Source: Bergeyella_A cardium (lineage in GTDB: Bacteria > Bacteroidota > Bacteroidia > Flavobacteriales > Weeksellaceae). From it: a stretch of DNA of 64,000 nt. A program made the position numbers and the translations under genes. Below are positions 51,242 to 61,474 of this stretch, piece after piece; positions within the stretch are counted from its first letter, which is position 1, and every line of letters begins with the position of its first letter. The DNA lies in NCBI RefSeq assembly GCF_030012605.2, contig NZ_CP114055.2. One strand, given 5' to 3'. A model generated the notes under the pieces. The model was not told where the DNA came from. It searched no databases and saw only the letters and a program-made list of their open reading frames with translations.

Positions 51242-52632
51242 TAGTATCCTAAAAGTTTGAGAACTTCTTCGGGTTTTTGCTCTTCACGGAAGACGGTATA
51301 GGTAAAGTTCCCCTCCTCATCGGTATCTATAAGGATGTGCTTGGGCTGAGGCATCAGGCAGTGATGCACTCCACCATAGCCGCTAATCGTCTCTTGGTAC
51401 GCTCCCGTATGGAAAAACCCGATGTAGAGTGGCTTGGTATCGTTATAAGTTGGGAGGTAGATGGCGTTAATGTGCTGTTCAGAGTTATAATAATCATCCG
51501 AATCGCAGGTAAGCCCACCGAGGAATACCCTTTCATAAGTATCTTCCCAGCGGTTCAGGGGGAGCATAATGAAGTGCCGAGAGATGGCCCAAGTATCGGG
51601 TAGGGTGGTCATAAATGAGGAGTCTATCATATTCCACTTTTCCCTGTCGTTTTGTCTTTTCTGAGCGATGATTTTATAGAGGTGCCCCCCGCTTTCGCCT
51701 ACAGTAAAGCTCCCGAATTCGGTATAGATGTTCGGTTCTTCTACGCCTTCTTCTTCGCAGAATTTTTTGATTTGAAACACGATTTCATTAATCATATACT
51801 GATAATCGTAGTCAAAGTTCAGCGATGTTTTTATCGGTAGCCCACCTCCGATGTTTAGGGAATCTACTTCTGGTGCTACTTTTTTGAGCCTTGCGTAGAC
51901 TCTCAGGCATTTGTAGAGCTCGTTCCAATAGTAAGCCGTGTCTTTAATCCCCGTATTGATGAAGAAATGTAACATTTTAAGCCTTGCACTTGGGTGGTCG
52001 GCTATTTTTTGGCTGTAGTAGGGGATGATGTCTTTGTAACCAATCCCCAATCGAGAGGTATAGAACTCAAATTTTGGTTCTTCCTCAGAGGCGATACGAA
52101 TCCCGATATCAAAAGTAGTGTCTATGCTTTCGGTGAGCTTTTCCAGCTCTCGGTAGTTGTCCAAGATTGGGATAATGTTTTCAAACCCCTGATTGATGGC
52201 ATCGGCAATTTTATTGAGGTAGTCATCGGTTTTAAATCCGTTGCAGATAACCTCCATATTTTTATCAAACTTCCCTTCTTCATACAGAGATTTCACGATG
52301 TCCATATCATACGCCGATGAGGTTTCAATAGAAATATCATTCTTCAAGGCTTCATCTAATACAAATTTGAAGTGGCTGGATTTGGTACAATAGCAGTATC
52401 GGTAGCTTTTTGTGTATTCATTTCGCTCGAAGGCTTCCTTAAACCAAGTTTTTGTCTTCTGTATGTTCAGCGATATTTTGGGGATATAGTTAAACTTCAG
52501 TGGCGTACCAAACTTTTCCACCAGCTCCATTAGTGGGATGTTGTGAAATTTCAGGTTGTTTTCCTCTACATTAAACTCCTCTGTAGGGAAGTAGAGCGTT
52601 TGGTCGATAAGCTCAGAATACTTTATTTTCAT
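51241..52632 (-). CDS. speA: Biosynthetic arginine decarboxylase
   Basis: PLP enzyme (fold III, TIM barrel) giving agmatine for polyamine synthesis. The 463-aa protein matches the compact Bacteroidota arginine decarboxylase: YRYCYCTKSSHFKFV with the PLP lysine, ETSSAYDMDIV, VICNGFKTDDYL, LNIGGGLPIK, EFGSFTVGESGGHLYK, GGLTCDSDDYY and GFFHTGAYQETISGYGG. It is shorter than E. coli SpeA (about 630-660 aa). No agmatinase or agmatine deiminase gene is adjacent. Confidence 0.9.
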   Translation of the reverse strand: MKIKYSELIDQTLYFPTEEFNVEENNLKFHNIPLMELVEKFGTPLKFNYIPKISLNIQKTKTWFKEAFERNEYTKSYRYCYCTKSSHFKFVLDEALKNDISIETSSAYDMDIVKSLYEEGKFDKNMEVICNGFKTDDYLNKIADAINQGFENIIPILDNYRELEKLTESIDTTFDIGIRIASEEEPKFEFYTSRLGIGYKDIIPYYSQKIADHPSARLKMLHFFINTGIKDTAYYWNELYKCLRVYARLKKVAPEVDSLNIGGGLPIKTSLNFDYDYQYMINEIVFQIKKFCEEEGVEEPNIYTEFGSFTVGESGGHLYKIIAQKRQNDREKWNMIDSSFMTTLPDTWAISRHFIMLPLNRWEDTYERVFLGGLTCDSDDYYNSEQHINAIYLPTYNDTKPLYIGFFHTGAYQETISGYGGVHHCLMPQPKHILIDTDEEGNFTYTVFREEQKPEEVLKLLGY

Positions 52633-52705
52633 TTTCTAATTAAGGTAATTAAGTCGGTCATTTAATATCGGCTGCAAATTTGCTAAAAAAATTGATAGCA
52701 AGGAG

Positions 52706-53443
52706 GGAGGTACTGCCTCTTTTTTCATTTTATAAATAAAAGCACGCCCAGCGGAGGAGGCATTGCCTTTTTTTTAGAGGTATCGTTTCTTTTATTAGGA
52801 GGCATCGCCTCTTTTTTATTTAATAATTAAGTGGAGTAAAGGCGTCGTTTCCGTATTATCCAGACTATAAAGAGGAGTATCACCGCACTGAAAGTCATCA
52901 TCCCAAAAATATTTTTCATCATCGTGAAAATACTCCCGAATTGAACCACCATTGGGGAGAGTTCGTCGTAGCTTTTAAGTCCGATAAAGGTGCAGAGGTT
53001 TTCAGAATAATCAAAAAAGCTGGTGAGCAGCGGTAGATAGCTTAGGATTTTTAGCCATTTGCTTTCTGCGGAGAGCTGTTGCAACAGCCTGCTGATAATC
53101 CAAGTATAGGCTAAGGCAAAAAGCACTGGGTAAAACGCATCGAGAAAGAGCTGAGGGAAGAGGTAATAGCTGCACCCCTCGCTTCCTAAGGCGGTGTATA
53201 GCGCTTGTACTTCGTTTAGTGTATAGCCTTTTGGTCTCATATCTAATATAGGCAAGCCCTGCGAAAGCATTTGCAGATGAGGGATGCTCACTACAATCAT
53301 CAATAAATACACCGCATTGGCAAGTAGAAATGCTATCCATATCTGGCGATTTTTCTTCGGTGCGAATACTATTTTTTTCATAGTGATTTATTAAAAAAAA
53401 GAGGCAAAGCCTCTAAGTAATAAAGGAGGCAATGTCTCCCCCC
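52706..53443. repeat. Cluster of GAGG-N5-CCTC mini-palindromes
   Basis: Six related short hairpins flank the 184-aa gene: GAGGTACTGCCTC at 52707-52719, AGGCATTGCCT near 52758-52768, GAGGTATCGTTTC near 52777-52789, GAGGCATCGCCTC at 52799-52811, GAGGCAAAGCCTC at 53401-53413 and GAGGCAATGTCTC near 53426-53438. Most are followed by T runs. The core GAGGCANNGCCTC with varying centre suggests one repeated element; copies near 52777 and 53426 have decayed arms. Confidence 0.65.
52827..53381 (-). CDS. Hypothetical integral membrane protein, 184 aa
   Basis: No family recognised. Four or more hydrophobic segments: WIAFLLANAVYLLMIVVSI, LFLDAFYPVLFALAYTWII, LKILSYLPLLTSFFDY, and FSAVILLFIVWII, with a positively charged C terminus (RKRRLYS), so it sits in the inner membrane. 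It is enclosed by GAGG-N5-CCTC palindromes on both sides and follows the M42 peptidase gene on the same strand. Confidence 0.7.
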   Translation of the reverse strand: MKKIVFAPKKNRQIWIAFLLANAVYLLMIVVSIPHLQMLSQGLPILDMRPKGYTLNEVQALYTALGSEGCSYYLFPQLFLDAFYPVLFALAYTWIISRLLQQLSAESKWLKILSYLPLLTSFFDYSENLCTFIGLKSYDELSPMVVQFGSIFTMMKNIFGMMTFSAVILLFIVWIIRKRRLYST

Positions 53444-53444
53444 T

Positions 53445-54521
53445 TTAATGGTATTTTAAATTCATTTTGGGTTTTATTTTAAGGAGGGTTTCGTAGATGA
53501 GTTGGATTACATTCTGAACATCTTCTTTAGAGACCATTTCTACTGTGGTGTGCATATACCTTAGGGGGAGTGAGATGAGGGCACTGGGTACGCCGCCGTT
53601 GGAGTGTGCAAAGGCATCGGTGTCTGTACCTGTGGAGCGGCTTGCAGCGGCTCTTTGGTAGGGAATGTTTTTCTCCTTAGCGGTGTTTATAATCAGCTCC
53701 CGAATGTTGTGATGCACACTTGGCGCAAAGAATACCACAGGACCGTTGCCACATTTTTGGTCGCCTTCTTTTTTCTTGTCAATCATCGGTGTGGTAGTAT
53801 CGTGGGTTACATCGGTTACGATGGCGATATTGGGTTTTATGGTGTCGGCAATCATATCTGCACCGTATAGCCCCACTTCTTCTTGTACGGAATTGGTAAT
53901 GTAGAGTCCGAAAGGGAGTTTCTTTTTGTTCTCTTTTAGCAGGCGGGCTACTTCGGCTATCATAAAACCACCGATTCGGTTGTCCAGCGCACGGCATACG
54001 AAGTATTTATCGTTCATTTCAAAGAACTCATCTGGGTAGGTTATCATACAGCCCACATAGATTCCGAGGCTTTCTACTTCTTCTTTGGAAGAAGCACCGC
54101 AGTCTATAAAGATATTTTCAATTTTTGGGGTGGGTTCGTCTTTGCTTCCTATTCGTGTGTGTATGGCTGGCCAGCCGAAAACGCCTTTTACGATTCCTTT
54201 TTCTCCGTGTATATTTACCACTTTGGAGGGAGCAATGGCTTGGTCGGAGCCCCCGTTTCGTATTACATAGATAAGTCCATCATCTGTGATATAATTCACA
54301 TACCAAGAGATTTCATCTGCGTGTGCTTCTATCACTACTTTGAAGTCTGCATTTGGGTTTATAATCCCGTAGCAGGTACCGTAGTGATCTACTTCTATGG
54401 TATCTACATAGGGTTTTATGTAGTCCATCCATACTTTTTGTCCATTGCGTTCGTAGCCTGTAGGAGAGGCAGTGTTCAGATAGTTTTTTAGAAATTCTAA
54501 TGATTTTTCATTTGTATTCAT
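53445..54521 (-). CDS. M42 family metallopeptidase (glutamyl aminopeptidase type)
   Basis: Zinc aminopeptidase of the tetrahedral (TET) type. The 358-aa protein has the family metal ligands in order: IEAHADEISW (His, Asp), CRALDNRIGG (bridging Asp), NSVQEEVGLYGA (catalytic and ligand Glu), IVTDVTHDT, and ASRSTGTDTDAFAHSNGG. Length is usual. It is divergent from the DUF4294 gene, a neighbourhood common in flavobacteria. Confidence 0.93.
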   Translation of the reverse strand: MNTNEKSLEFLKNYLNTASPTGYERNGQKVWMDYIKPYVDTIEVDHYGTCYGIINPNADFKVVIEAHADEISWYVNYITDDGLIYVIRNGGSDQAIAPSKVVNIHGEKGIVKGVFGWPAIHTRIGSKDEPTPKIENIFIDCGASSKEEVESLGIYVGCMITYPDEFFEMNDKYFVCRALDNRIGGFMIAEVARLLKENKKKLPFGLYITNSVQEEVGLYGADMIADTIKPNIAIVTDVTHDTTTPMIDKKKEGDQKCGNGPVVFFAPSVHHNIRELIINTAKEKNIPYQRAAASRSTGTDTDAFAHSNGGVPSALISLPLRYMHTTVEMVSKEDVQNVIQLIYETLLKIKPKMNLKYH

Positions 54522-54570
54522 AAGAAAGGAATGGTTTTTGTGTCGTTGGAAAATTCAAGGCGTAAAAGTA

Positions 54571-55287
54571 ATGAATATTAATAAATATACGAGCATTTTC
54601 TTCCTTTTTATAAGTATTTGGGCTTATTCTCAGGTTGATAATACAGCGGTAACGGTGAAGTCTCTAAGCCAGTATCCACAGGATAAGATAAAAGTAGATG
54701 AGCACGGTAACCGCTATTATTATGATGAAGCTCAAAAGGCTAAAATTTATGAAATAGATGGAGAAACGGTCGTGGTTTTAGATGAATTAGTCCTTCTCAA
54801 TAAGCCTAGATTTAATAATCAGCTCGACAAAAATTATTATTTCTTTATCAATAAAAAACTCAGTAGGGTGTATCCACTCTTTCTAGAAGCGCTTGACCAA
54901 TATCGTGATTTAGAACACAAATTAGAACAATACAAAGGTCGCGAACGCAGGCAGTATATAAGAAATAAGCAAAATGAGCTCGCTTCTCAGTACGAGACCA
55001 AGCTAAGAGAACTCACCACTTCCGAAGGGCAGATTTTTGCCAAGCTAATGCACAGGGCAACCGGAAAAACCGTATATGAAATTATAAAGGAGCTTAGAGG
55101 AGGCTGGAGCGCTTTCTGGTGGAATGTAAAAGGAAATGCAGTAGATGTATACATAAAAGAGCCGTATGACCCGCACAGATTCAGGGCAGATGAGTTTTTA
55201 GAAAACCTCCTCCAAAGCAGTTGGAATTTCGGTTATTTAACGCCCTACGAAGGTTATCAGGACTTTAAAATTGCAAGAGGTAATTAG
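54571..55287 (+). CDS. DUF4294 domain protein
   Basis: About 238 aa from the ATG at 54571, which opens a signal peptide (NKYTSIFFLFISIWAYSQ); an upstream in-frame ATG at 54538 adds 11 residues. The mature part fits DUF4294: DEHGNRYYYDEAQ, YYFFINKKLSRVYPLFLEAL, LTTSEGQIFAKLMHRATGKTVYEIIKEL, RGGWSAFWWNVKGN, YDPHRFRADEFLE. It is a secreted periplasmic protein of unknown function restricted to Bacteroidota. Confidence 0.85.
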   Translation: MNINKYTSIFFLFISIWAYSQVDNTAVTVKSLSQYPQDKIKVDEHGNRYYYDEAQKAKIYEIDGETVVVLDELVLLNKPRFNNQLDKNYYFFINKKLSRVYPLFLEALDQYRDLEHKLEQYKGRERRQYIRNKQNELASQYETKLRELTTSEGQIFAKLMHRATGKTVYEIIKELRGGWSAFWWNVKGNAVDVYIKEPYDPHRFRADEFLENLLQSSWNFGYLTPYEGYQDFKIARGN

Positions 55288-55316
55288 TTTTCGATTTTCC
55301 ATATAATTGTATTTTT

Positions 55317-55350
55317 CCCAGCAGTAGGCTTTCCTATTGCTGGGGTTTTT
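55317..55350 (+). terminator. Terminator after DUF4294 gene
   Basis: CCCAGCAGTAGG / CCTATTGCTGGG stem with one mismatch, loop CTTT, then GTTTTTATTTTT. Its T tract runs into the -33 TTTG of the tyrS promoter. Confidence 0.8.
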
Positions 55351-55353
55351 ATT

Positions 55354-55384
55354 TTTGCGAAGTCTGTGCTAATCCTTACATTTG
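55354..55384 (+). promoter_or_regulatory. Full -33/-7 promoter of tyrS
   Basis: TTTG at 55354-55357, 19-nt spacer, TACATTTG at 55377-55384; ATG at 55420. Confidence 0.8.
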
Positions 55385-55419
55385 TTCCCTTAATTTTTGA
55401 AAATAAATAGGATTATATA

Positions 55420-56712
55420 ATGAAAAACTTTGTAGAAGAACTGCGCTGGCGAGGGATGATTCAGGATATAATGCCTGAAACTGAAGAACACCTTATGGAA
55501 GGGCTTCGTTCGGCATATATAGGATTTGACCCTACTGCGGATTCATTGCATATTGGGCATTTGGTTGGGATAATGATGCTAAAACACTTCCAGAACTGCG
55601 GACATAAGCCGTATGCCCTTGTGGGTGGTGCTACGGGGATGATTGGCGACCCCTCTGGTAAGTCGGCTGAGAGAAATCTCCTGACTGAGGAAATGCTCGC
55701 ACAATACATTATGGGCATTAAAAAACAACTCTCAAAGTTTCTCGATTTTGATAGTGATGCTCCTAATGCTGCCGAGCTCGTTAATAATTACGATTGGATG
55801 AAAGGCTTCTCCTTTCTCTCTTTCATCCGTGATGTGGGCAAGCACATTACTGTAAATTATATGATGGCAAAAGACTCCGTAAAGAAACGATTTGACCCCA
55901 ATGAAAACACCGATGGAATGTCCTTCACCGAGTTTTCTTATCAATTGATTCAGGGCTATGATTTCCTCCATCTCTACAAAGAAAAGCAGTGTACGCTCCA
56001 GATGGGCGGCTCTGACCAATGGGGGAATATCACTACGGGTACGGAGATGATTAGGCGTATCTCTGGCGGTAAGGCGTATGCAATGACCTGCCCGCTTATC
56101 ACGAAGGCAGACGGCACCAAGTTCGGAAAAAGCGAGGGAGGGAATATCTGGTTAGACCCTGAGAAAACCTCACCCTATAAGTTCTATCAGTATTGGCTCA
56201 ATACCTCAGATGCCGATGCCGAGCGCTACATTAAAATCTTTACAATGCTCTCGAAAGATGAGATTTCTGCTCTCGTAGAGGAGCATTCTCAGGCGCCGCA
56301 CCTCAGGGTTTTACAGAAAAAGCTCGCACAGGAAATCACCACTCTTGTGCATTCTCGAGCGGATTGGGAGAATGCCGTAAAAGCATCAGAAATCCTCTTC
56401 GGAGGGGCTGCCTCTCAGGAAATAAAAACATTGGCGCCACGAACTTTCCTTGAAATCTTCGAGGGCGTACCTCAGAAAGAAATCCGCCGCGAAGAGGTCT
56501 TGGGCACTGGCATCGTAGAGCTGCTCTCCGAAAAAACAGGCTTCCTCAAATCCAAAAGCGAAGCGCAAAGAGAGCTGAAAGGCAATTCCATCTCGGTAAA
56601 TAAAGAGAAGGTGGCAGATTCATTTGTAGCTCGAGAGGAGGATTTCATTGCGGGAAGCTATCTCCTCCTCCAAAAAGGAAAGAAAAATTATTTTATCATT
56701 AGAATAATCTAA
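55420..56712 (+). CDS. tyrS: Tyrosyl-tRNA synthetase
   Basis: Class I aminoacyl-tRNA synthetase. The 430-aa protein has the HIGH motif at 44-47 (SLHIGHLVG), the KMSKS counterpart KFGKSEG, the tyrosine-binding YDFLHLY and GGSDQWGN, and a C-terminal S4-like domain (SKSEAQRELKGNSISVNKEK). Monocistronic with its own promoter and terminator. Confidence 0.96.
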   Translation: MKNFVEELRWRGMIQDIMPETEEHLMEGLRSAYIGFDPTADSLHIGHLVGIMMLKHFQNCGHKPYALVGGATGMIGDPSGKSAERNLLTEEMLAQYIMGIKKQLSKFLDFDSDAPNAAELVNNYDWMKGFSFLSFIRDVGKHITVNYMMAKDSVKKRFDPNENTDGMSFTEFSYQLIQGYDFLHLYKEKQCTLQMGGSDQWGNITTGTEMIRRISGGKAYAMTCPLITKADGTKFGKSEGGNIWLDPEKTSPYKFYQYWLNTSDADAERYIKIFTMLSKDEISALVEEHSQAPHLRVLQKKLAQEITTLVHSRADWENAVKASEILFGGAASQEIKTLAPRTFLEIFEGVPQKEIRREEVLGTGIVELLSEKTGFLKSKSEAQRELKGNSISVNKEKVADSFVAREEDFIAGSYLLLQKGKKNYFIIRII

Positions 56713-57158
56713 TTACGATTTTAATTAATAGTTATCAAACTCCTTCTTAATATTTTTCCTTATTCAGGGAAGTTTTGGGAAGGAGTTTTTCTATTTTTTT
56801 ACTATATCGGTAGGTTTATATTTCCTATGGGGTTTCCAACTTTTTGCTTCACTGATGGCTAAAATAGAAAAAGGAGAAATAAATCGATAGTTTTTAGTGT
56901 AGATTTATTGAAAATGAAGTTGGAGTAGGAAATAAATACTGTTGAATAAATTTAAAATAGTATATTTTATAGGTGGTTCATTGGTTTTTAATAAAAATAT
57001 GGGCTAATCAGGTTTTATTGCATTAATTTTATTAATTTGATTTGTAGGTTTTTATATTTAAACCTAAAATGAAATGGGAAAAACTTAGGCTAAAAATTTG
57101 AGCTATCAATATTTTTTTACATATTTGGGAATTCAAAACCCATATTATAATTATAGGT
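56713..57158. other. Intergenic region tyrS / susC with terminator
   Basis: 446 bp of AT-rich DNA. A hairpin AAACTCCTTC / GAAGGAGTTT (56737-56746 with 56779-56788) and T run ends tyrS. The rest has no credible gene. Close to susC, TACATATTTGGG (57118-57129) is a loose -7-like element; no clear TAnnTTTG or anti-sigma/ECF pair is present. Confidence 0.55.
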
Positions 57159-59952
57159 ATGATACATAAAAAAGATATGAGAATAAAAGTATTGAGTGCC
57201 GGTGTTTGGTTTTTCTTAGGACAGACGATGATTATGGCACAGACGAAGAAAACCGACTCTACGAAAGTGACGAGCATAGATGAAGTAGTAGTAGTAGCGT
57301 ACGGTAAACAAAAGAAAGAAGCGATAGTAGGTGCAGTATCCTCCGTTGATAGTAAGACCCTTAAGACGCAACAAGCAACCAATATTGGTACAGCATTGCA
57401 GGGCTCTACAGCGGGGGTTAATATTTATAATACCTCCGGTCAGCCAGGTTCATCGCCATCTATCTACATTCGCGGGGTAGGCTCTATGTCTGCGAGTACT
57501 TATCCGCTGATTATATTAGATGGAGTGCCGTTTAACGGTAACCTGAGCAGCATACCGCAAGACCAGATAGAATCGATGACAGTGCTGAAAGATGCGGCAT
57601 CATCTGCACTTTATGGTTCGAGAGCGGCGAATGGGGTAATTGTAATCACAACTAAAAACGGGAGGCTCAATGCAAAACCTTCGTTTAATCTCACTTCATT
57701 GGTAGGGGTATCCTCACCGGGGGTGAAACTTCATAAGCTCCTCGGTGCAGAAGACTTTATGAAATACACTTGGCAGGCGCTTAGAAACAGCCAGCTCTAT
57801 ACTTATGATGCACAGGGTAATCTTACCATAGGAAACAGTGCTGCGGCGGGTCAGTACGCATCTGATAATTTAATAACCACTCTTGGCTATAACCCTTATA
57901 ATGTAGCTCGACCGATAGATGAAAATGGTAATGTGGTAAATGGAGCAGGTCTTCGATGGGATACCAATTGGGAAGATGCTGTACTTAATAAAGCAGCATT
58001 TAAACAGGAGCATCGTTTTGATGTGAGTGGTGGTAGTGCCAATACACGATACTTCTTTGCAACAGATTACCTGAAAATGGACGGTATGGTGAGGTCATCA
58101 AACTTTGAAAGAGTAGGCGTAAGGATGAATATGGACTCCAAATTGAAACCTTGGCTTAATGCAGGGCTCAGAACCGCATTTAATGCTTCCAATGAAAATA
58201 TTCCTACTCAATCAGGATATGAAGGTGGTATGGCTTGGATTTACAGAATGCCAAACATCTACCCAATCTATAAAATGGATGCAAATGGGCAGCCTCTAAG
58301 AGATGCACAGGGACATCCTATTCTTGACTATGGTAATGGTACAGGCATTAATTCTAAAAGACCATCAACTGTAGGAAATAATGATAATATATTGGGAGAT
58401 CTTAAATATGATAAAACCCTTATAAGAAGGTACAATACCCTCGTAAATGGGTATATGGAAGCTACACTTGCTCCTTATCTTACCTTTAAATCTCAACTCG
58501 GTTATGAGTTTTATATCTATGACTCTTACAGCTACAGCAACAACCGATATGGATATGTAGCTGCAACAAGTAAAGGAAGTATTACCCAGGTGAGAAATAT
58601 CAATCAGACGATTAACTTTACCAACAGTTTGAACTATAATCAATCTTTTGGAGAACATAACCTCAATGGGCAAGGGATATTCGAGGTATATCAATATACT
58701 TATGAGCCATTCTCTGCTACAGCCACTGGTTTCTTAACAGGTGTAGATGTACTCGATGGTGCAAGTGTGAAGAAATCTATTACAGGGAATTTCTATCGTG
58801 AAAGATTGGTTTCGTATTTGGGAAGGCTCTCTTATAACTATGGAGGTAAGTATTTCCTCGAAGGCTCTTTCCGTACCGATGGTTCTACCCGTTTCAGTAA
58901 AGATACCCGATGGGGCTTGTTCTATTCTGGTGGTTTATCTTGGGTAATTTCCAAAGAAAACTTCCTGAAAGACTCTAAGAATATCAATAATCTTAAGCTG
59001 AGAGCATCTTATGGAGAATTGGGGAATAATCAGACAGATTCTTACTTCCCATACATCACACTCTATAATGCAGGATATAACCAGGGAGAAAATCCAGGGG
59101 TAGTTTTAGGAGGAGTGTCTGATAGAGATTTGCGTTGGGAAAAAACAGCAACTGTAAATGCAGGACTTGATTTTGCTGTTCTGAAAAGAAGGATAAATGG
59201 TAGCGTAGAATACTTCGAAAAGAGCTCCGTAGATTTGATTTACGCGAAACCGTTACCAGGCTCTACAGGGAATAAATCCATAGTAACCAATATTGCAAGT
59301 TTAAAAAACTATGGCTGGGAAGCAAACCTCAATACGGTAAATGTGAAATCTGATAATTTTACTTGGAACTCAAACTTTAATATTTCATTCGTTAAAAATA
59401 AAATCACAAAATTCCCACAAAAAGAATTGCTAACGGGAACTAAGAGATGGGAAGAAGGTCGCTCTTTATACGATTTCTTCCTTCCAGAATGGGCAGGTGT
59501 AAATCCTGATACAGGTCTTGCTCAGTGGTATATTAATGATGCAAACGGTAACAGAGTAACCACTACCGATTACAACGAAGCAAATAAGAAAGAGAACAGA
59601 ATCTATAAAGGGTCTTCTCTACCAGACTTCACGGGTGGTTTTACCAACTATTTTAAGTATAAAAATTTAGACTTGAATATCCTGTTTAATTTTAGCTTTG
59701 GTAGTTATATTTATGACTATACTTATGCGGGGTTAATGTCTGGTTTAGCAGCTGTTAGACAGCAGTCAGAGGATATTAAAAATGCTTGAAGGTATAGGTG
59801 CAAAAAGCCTTAGATTCTTTGTACAGGCAGATAACCTTTGGACTTGGCAAAGTCATAAAGGTATAGACCCAGAGCAGGGAGTTTCTGGTACTACCGACGA
59901 TAGAACCCCGTCTTTCAAGACGATTTCTGCAGGATTTACACTTGGTTTTTAA
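57159..59952 (+). pseudogene. SusC/RagA-type TonB-linked receptor, broken near the C terminus
   Basis: Outer-membrane glycan or peptide transporter. It opens with a signal peptide (ATG at 57159, or 57177), lacks the usual CarboxypepD-like domain, and starts the plug at SIDEVVVVAYGKQKKEAIVGAVSSV; plug and barrel are intact to QQSEDIKNA, where TGA at 59787-59789 stops it after 876 aa. The true C-terminal end (SLRFFVQADNLWTWQSHKGI to ISAGFTLGF, TAA at 59950-59952) follows at once in the +1 frame. Compared with other SusC proteins about 40-50 residues between these two parts are missing, so this is an internal deletion with loss of frame. The susD gene 17 nt downstream looks intact. Confidence 0.8.
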
Positions 59953-59969
59953 TTTAAAATTTAATCGAA

Positions 59970-61421
59970 ATGAAAATAACGAAATATATTATAGGACTAT
60001 TAGCAGTGGCGATGACTCTGCAATCGTGTAGAGAAGAATATCTTAATGAACCACAGCCAAGAGATGCCGTTATCGAGGAAACTGTATATAGTACAGTGGA
60101 AAATGCTATGGCACATATTACTGGAACTTTAAGGCTGATGAGAGCGAGTTTCTATGATGATGCTTACTACTTGGCATATACCAATCTAGCGTCTGTTTAT
60201 TATGCGAGAACAGTAAAGGGGAATGACTTTATTCTAAACAGTACAGACTTCTTTACCCGAGATTATAATTATACGGGTATAGATGCTATTAATGCTCGCC
60301 CTACTTTTACCTGGGATTATTTTTATCAATTGATTAATCAGACTAATGCTCTTGTAAATGGTATTTCTAAAAGTACAACAATAACAGAAGTTGAGAAGAA
60401 ACCTCTTCTTGCTCAGGCATTAGCTATGCGGGCTCTTTTCTATTTTGAGCTGAGTATGGAGTTTCAGACTACTTATTCCTACGATACTTCCCTCTTTGCT
60501 CCTCCTATTTATAAAGAAGCGAATACTACCCAAGGCTTACCGATGAGTAGCCAAAAGGAAATGTATGACTTTATCGTTTCTGATATAGAGAAAGCTATTG
60601 ACTACGGTAGCTATGACAGAATAGATAAATCCTACTTTAATAAGCAAGTAGCTTATGCCATTGCTGCAAGAATATACCAAGTAATGGCAGGAAATACTAA
60701 AAATGCTGCTTATTGGACTAAGGCAAGAGACTATGCTAAGCTCGCCTATAATTCTAATATAGTCACTGCTTTGGATGCGGATGCGTATGCATTAGGTTTT
60801 GACTCTGCTACTGAGAATAAAGAATGGATTTTAGGGATTATACAGAAACCTGACCAAACCGTTACTTGGAAAACGGCTCCGAGTAGCTTCCTTGCAAGCC
60901 CTTGGTACGATACAGCTTGGGCAAATGAGAGTTTTGTGGCTCAATTTGCAGATGGAGATGTTAGGAAACTTTTCTATGATTACAATTTCTATGGAACTAC
61001 AAAACAGAGAACCAGTAAGTTTACTTACTCAGATGCTGTAGATGTAACCCTTATCCGTACAGCAGAAATGATACTCATAGAAGCAGAGGCAGAGTATAAT
61101 TTAGGAAATGAGTCTACAGCTCATGCACTCCTTTTCCAATTGCAGAAAAACAGATACCCGAATGCAGTACAATCTTCCAATACGGGAGCAGCACTCTTAG
61201 AAGAGATTCTTTTAGAAAGAAGAAAAGAGCTCTATGCAGAGATGGGAGTAGAGTGGTATGATGCTAAACGACTCCAAAGAGGGATTACAAGAGATGCTAA
61301 CCATCCTACGGCACTCACACTTCAACCGAATGATAAGAAATTCTATCTGGATATTCCACAGTCAGAAATTAATGCAAATGATAATATTCCAAATAATATA
61401 AACGATAGAAGGAAGAAGTAA
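59970..61421 (+). CDS. SusD/RagB-type surface lipoprotein
   Basis: Surface glycan- or peptide-binding partner of SusC. The 483-aa protein has a lipobox (MTLQSC, C20), the N-terminal YLNEPQPRDAV pattern, TPR-like helices (EKKPLLAQALAMRALFYFEL) and the C-terminal signature LLEEILLERRKELYAEMGVEWYDAKR. Substrate is not predictable, as no hydrolase lies next to it. It follows the broken susC in the same operon and ends with a terminator. Confidence 0.93.
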   Translation: MKITKYIIGLLAVAMTLQSCREEYLNEPQPRDAVIEETVYSTVENAMAHITGTLRLMRASFYDDAYYLAYTNLASVYYARTVKGNDFILNSTDFFTRDYNYTGIDAINARPTFTWDYFYQLINQTNALVNGISKSTTITEVEKKPLLAQALAMRALFYFELSMEFQTTYSYDTSLFAPPIYKEANTTQGLPMSSQKEMYDFIVSDIEKAIDYGSYDRIDKSYFNKQVAYAIAARIYQVMAGNTKNAAYWTKARDYAKLAYNSNIVTALDADAYALGFDSATENKEWILGIIQKPDQTVTWKTAPSSFLASPWYDTAWANESFVAQFADGDVRKLFYDYNFYGTTKQRTSKFTYSDAVDVTLIRTAEMILIEAEAEYNLGNESTAHALLFQLQKNRYPNAVQSSNTGAALLEEILLERRKELYAEMGVEWYDAKRLQRGITRDANHPTALTLQPNDKKFYLDIPQSEINANDNIPNNINDRRKK

Positions 61422-61425
61422 TAAT

Positions 61426-61457
61426 AAAGCTGTCTCGTGCTCGCGAGGCAGCTTTTC
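61426..61457 (+). terminator. susD terminator
   Basis: AAAGCTGTCTCG / CGAGGCAGCTTT with one G-T pair, 6-nt loop, then TT. Confidence 0.8.
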
Positions 61458-61474
61458 AATAAGTAAAAAGTAAA

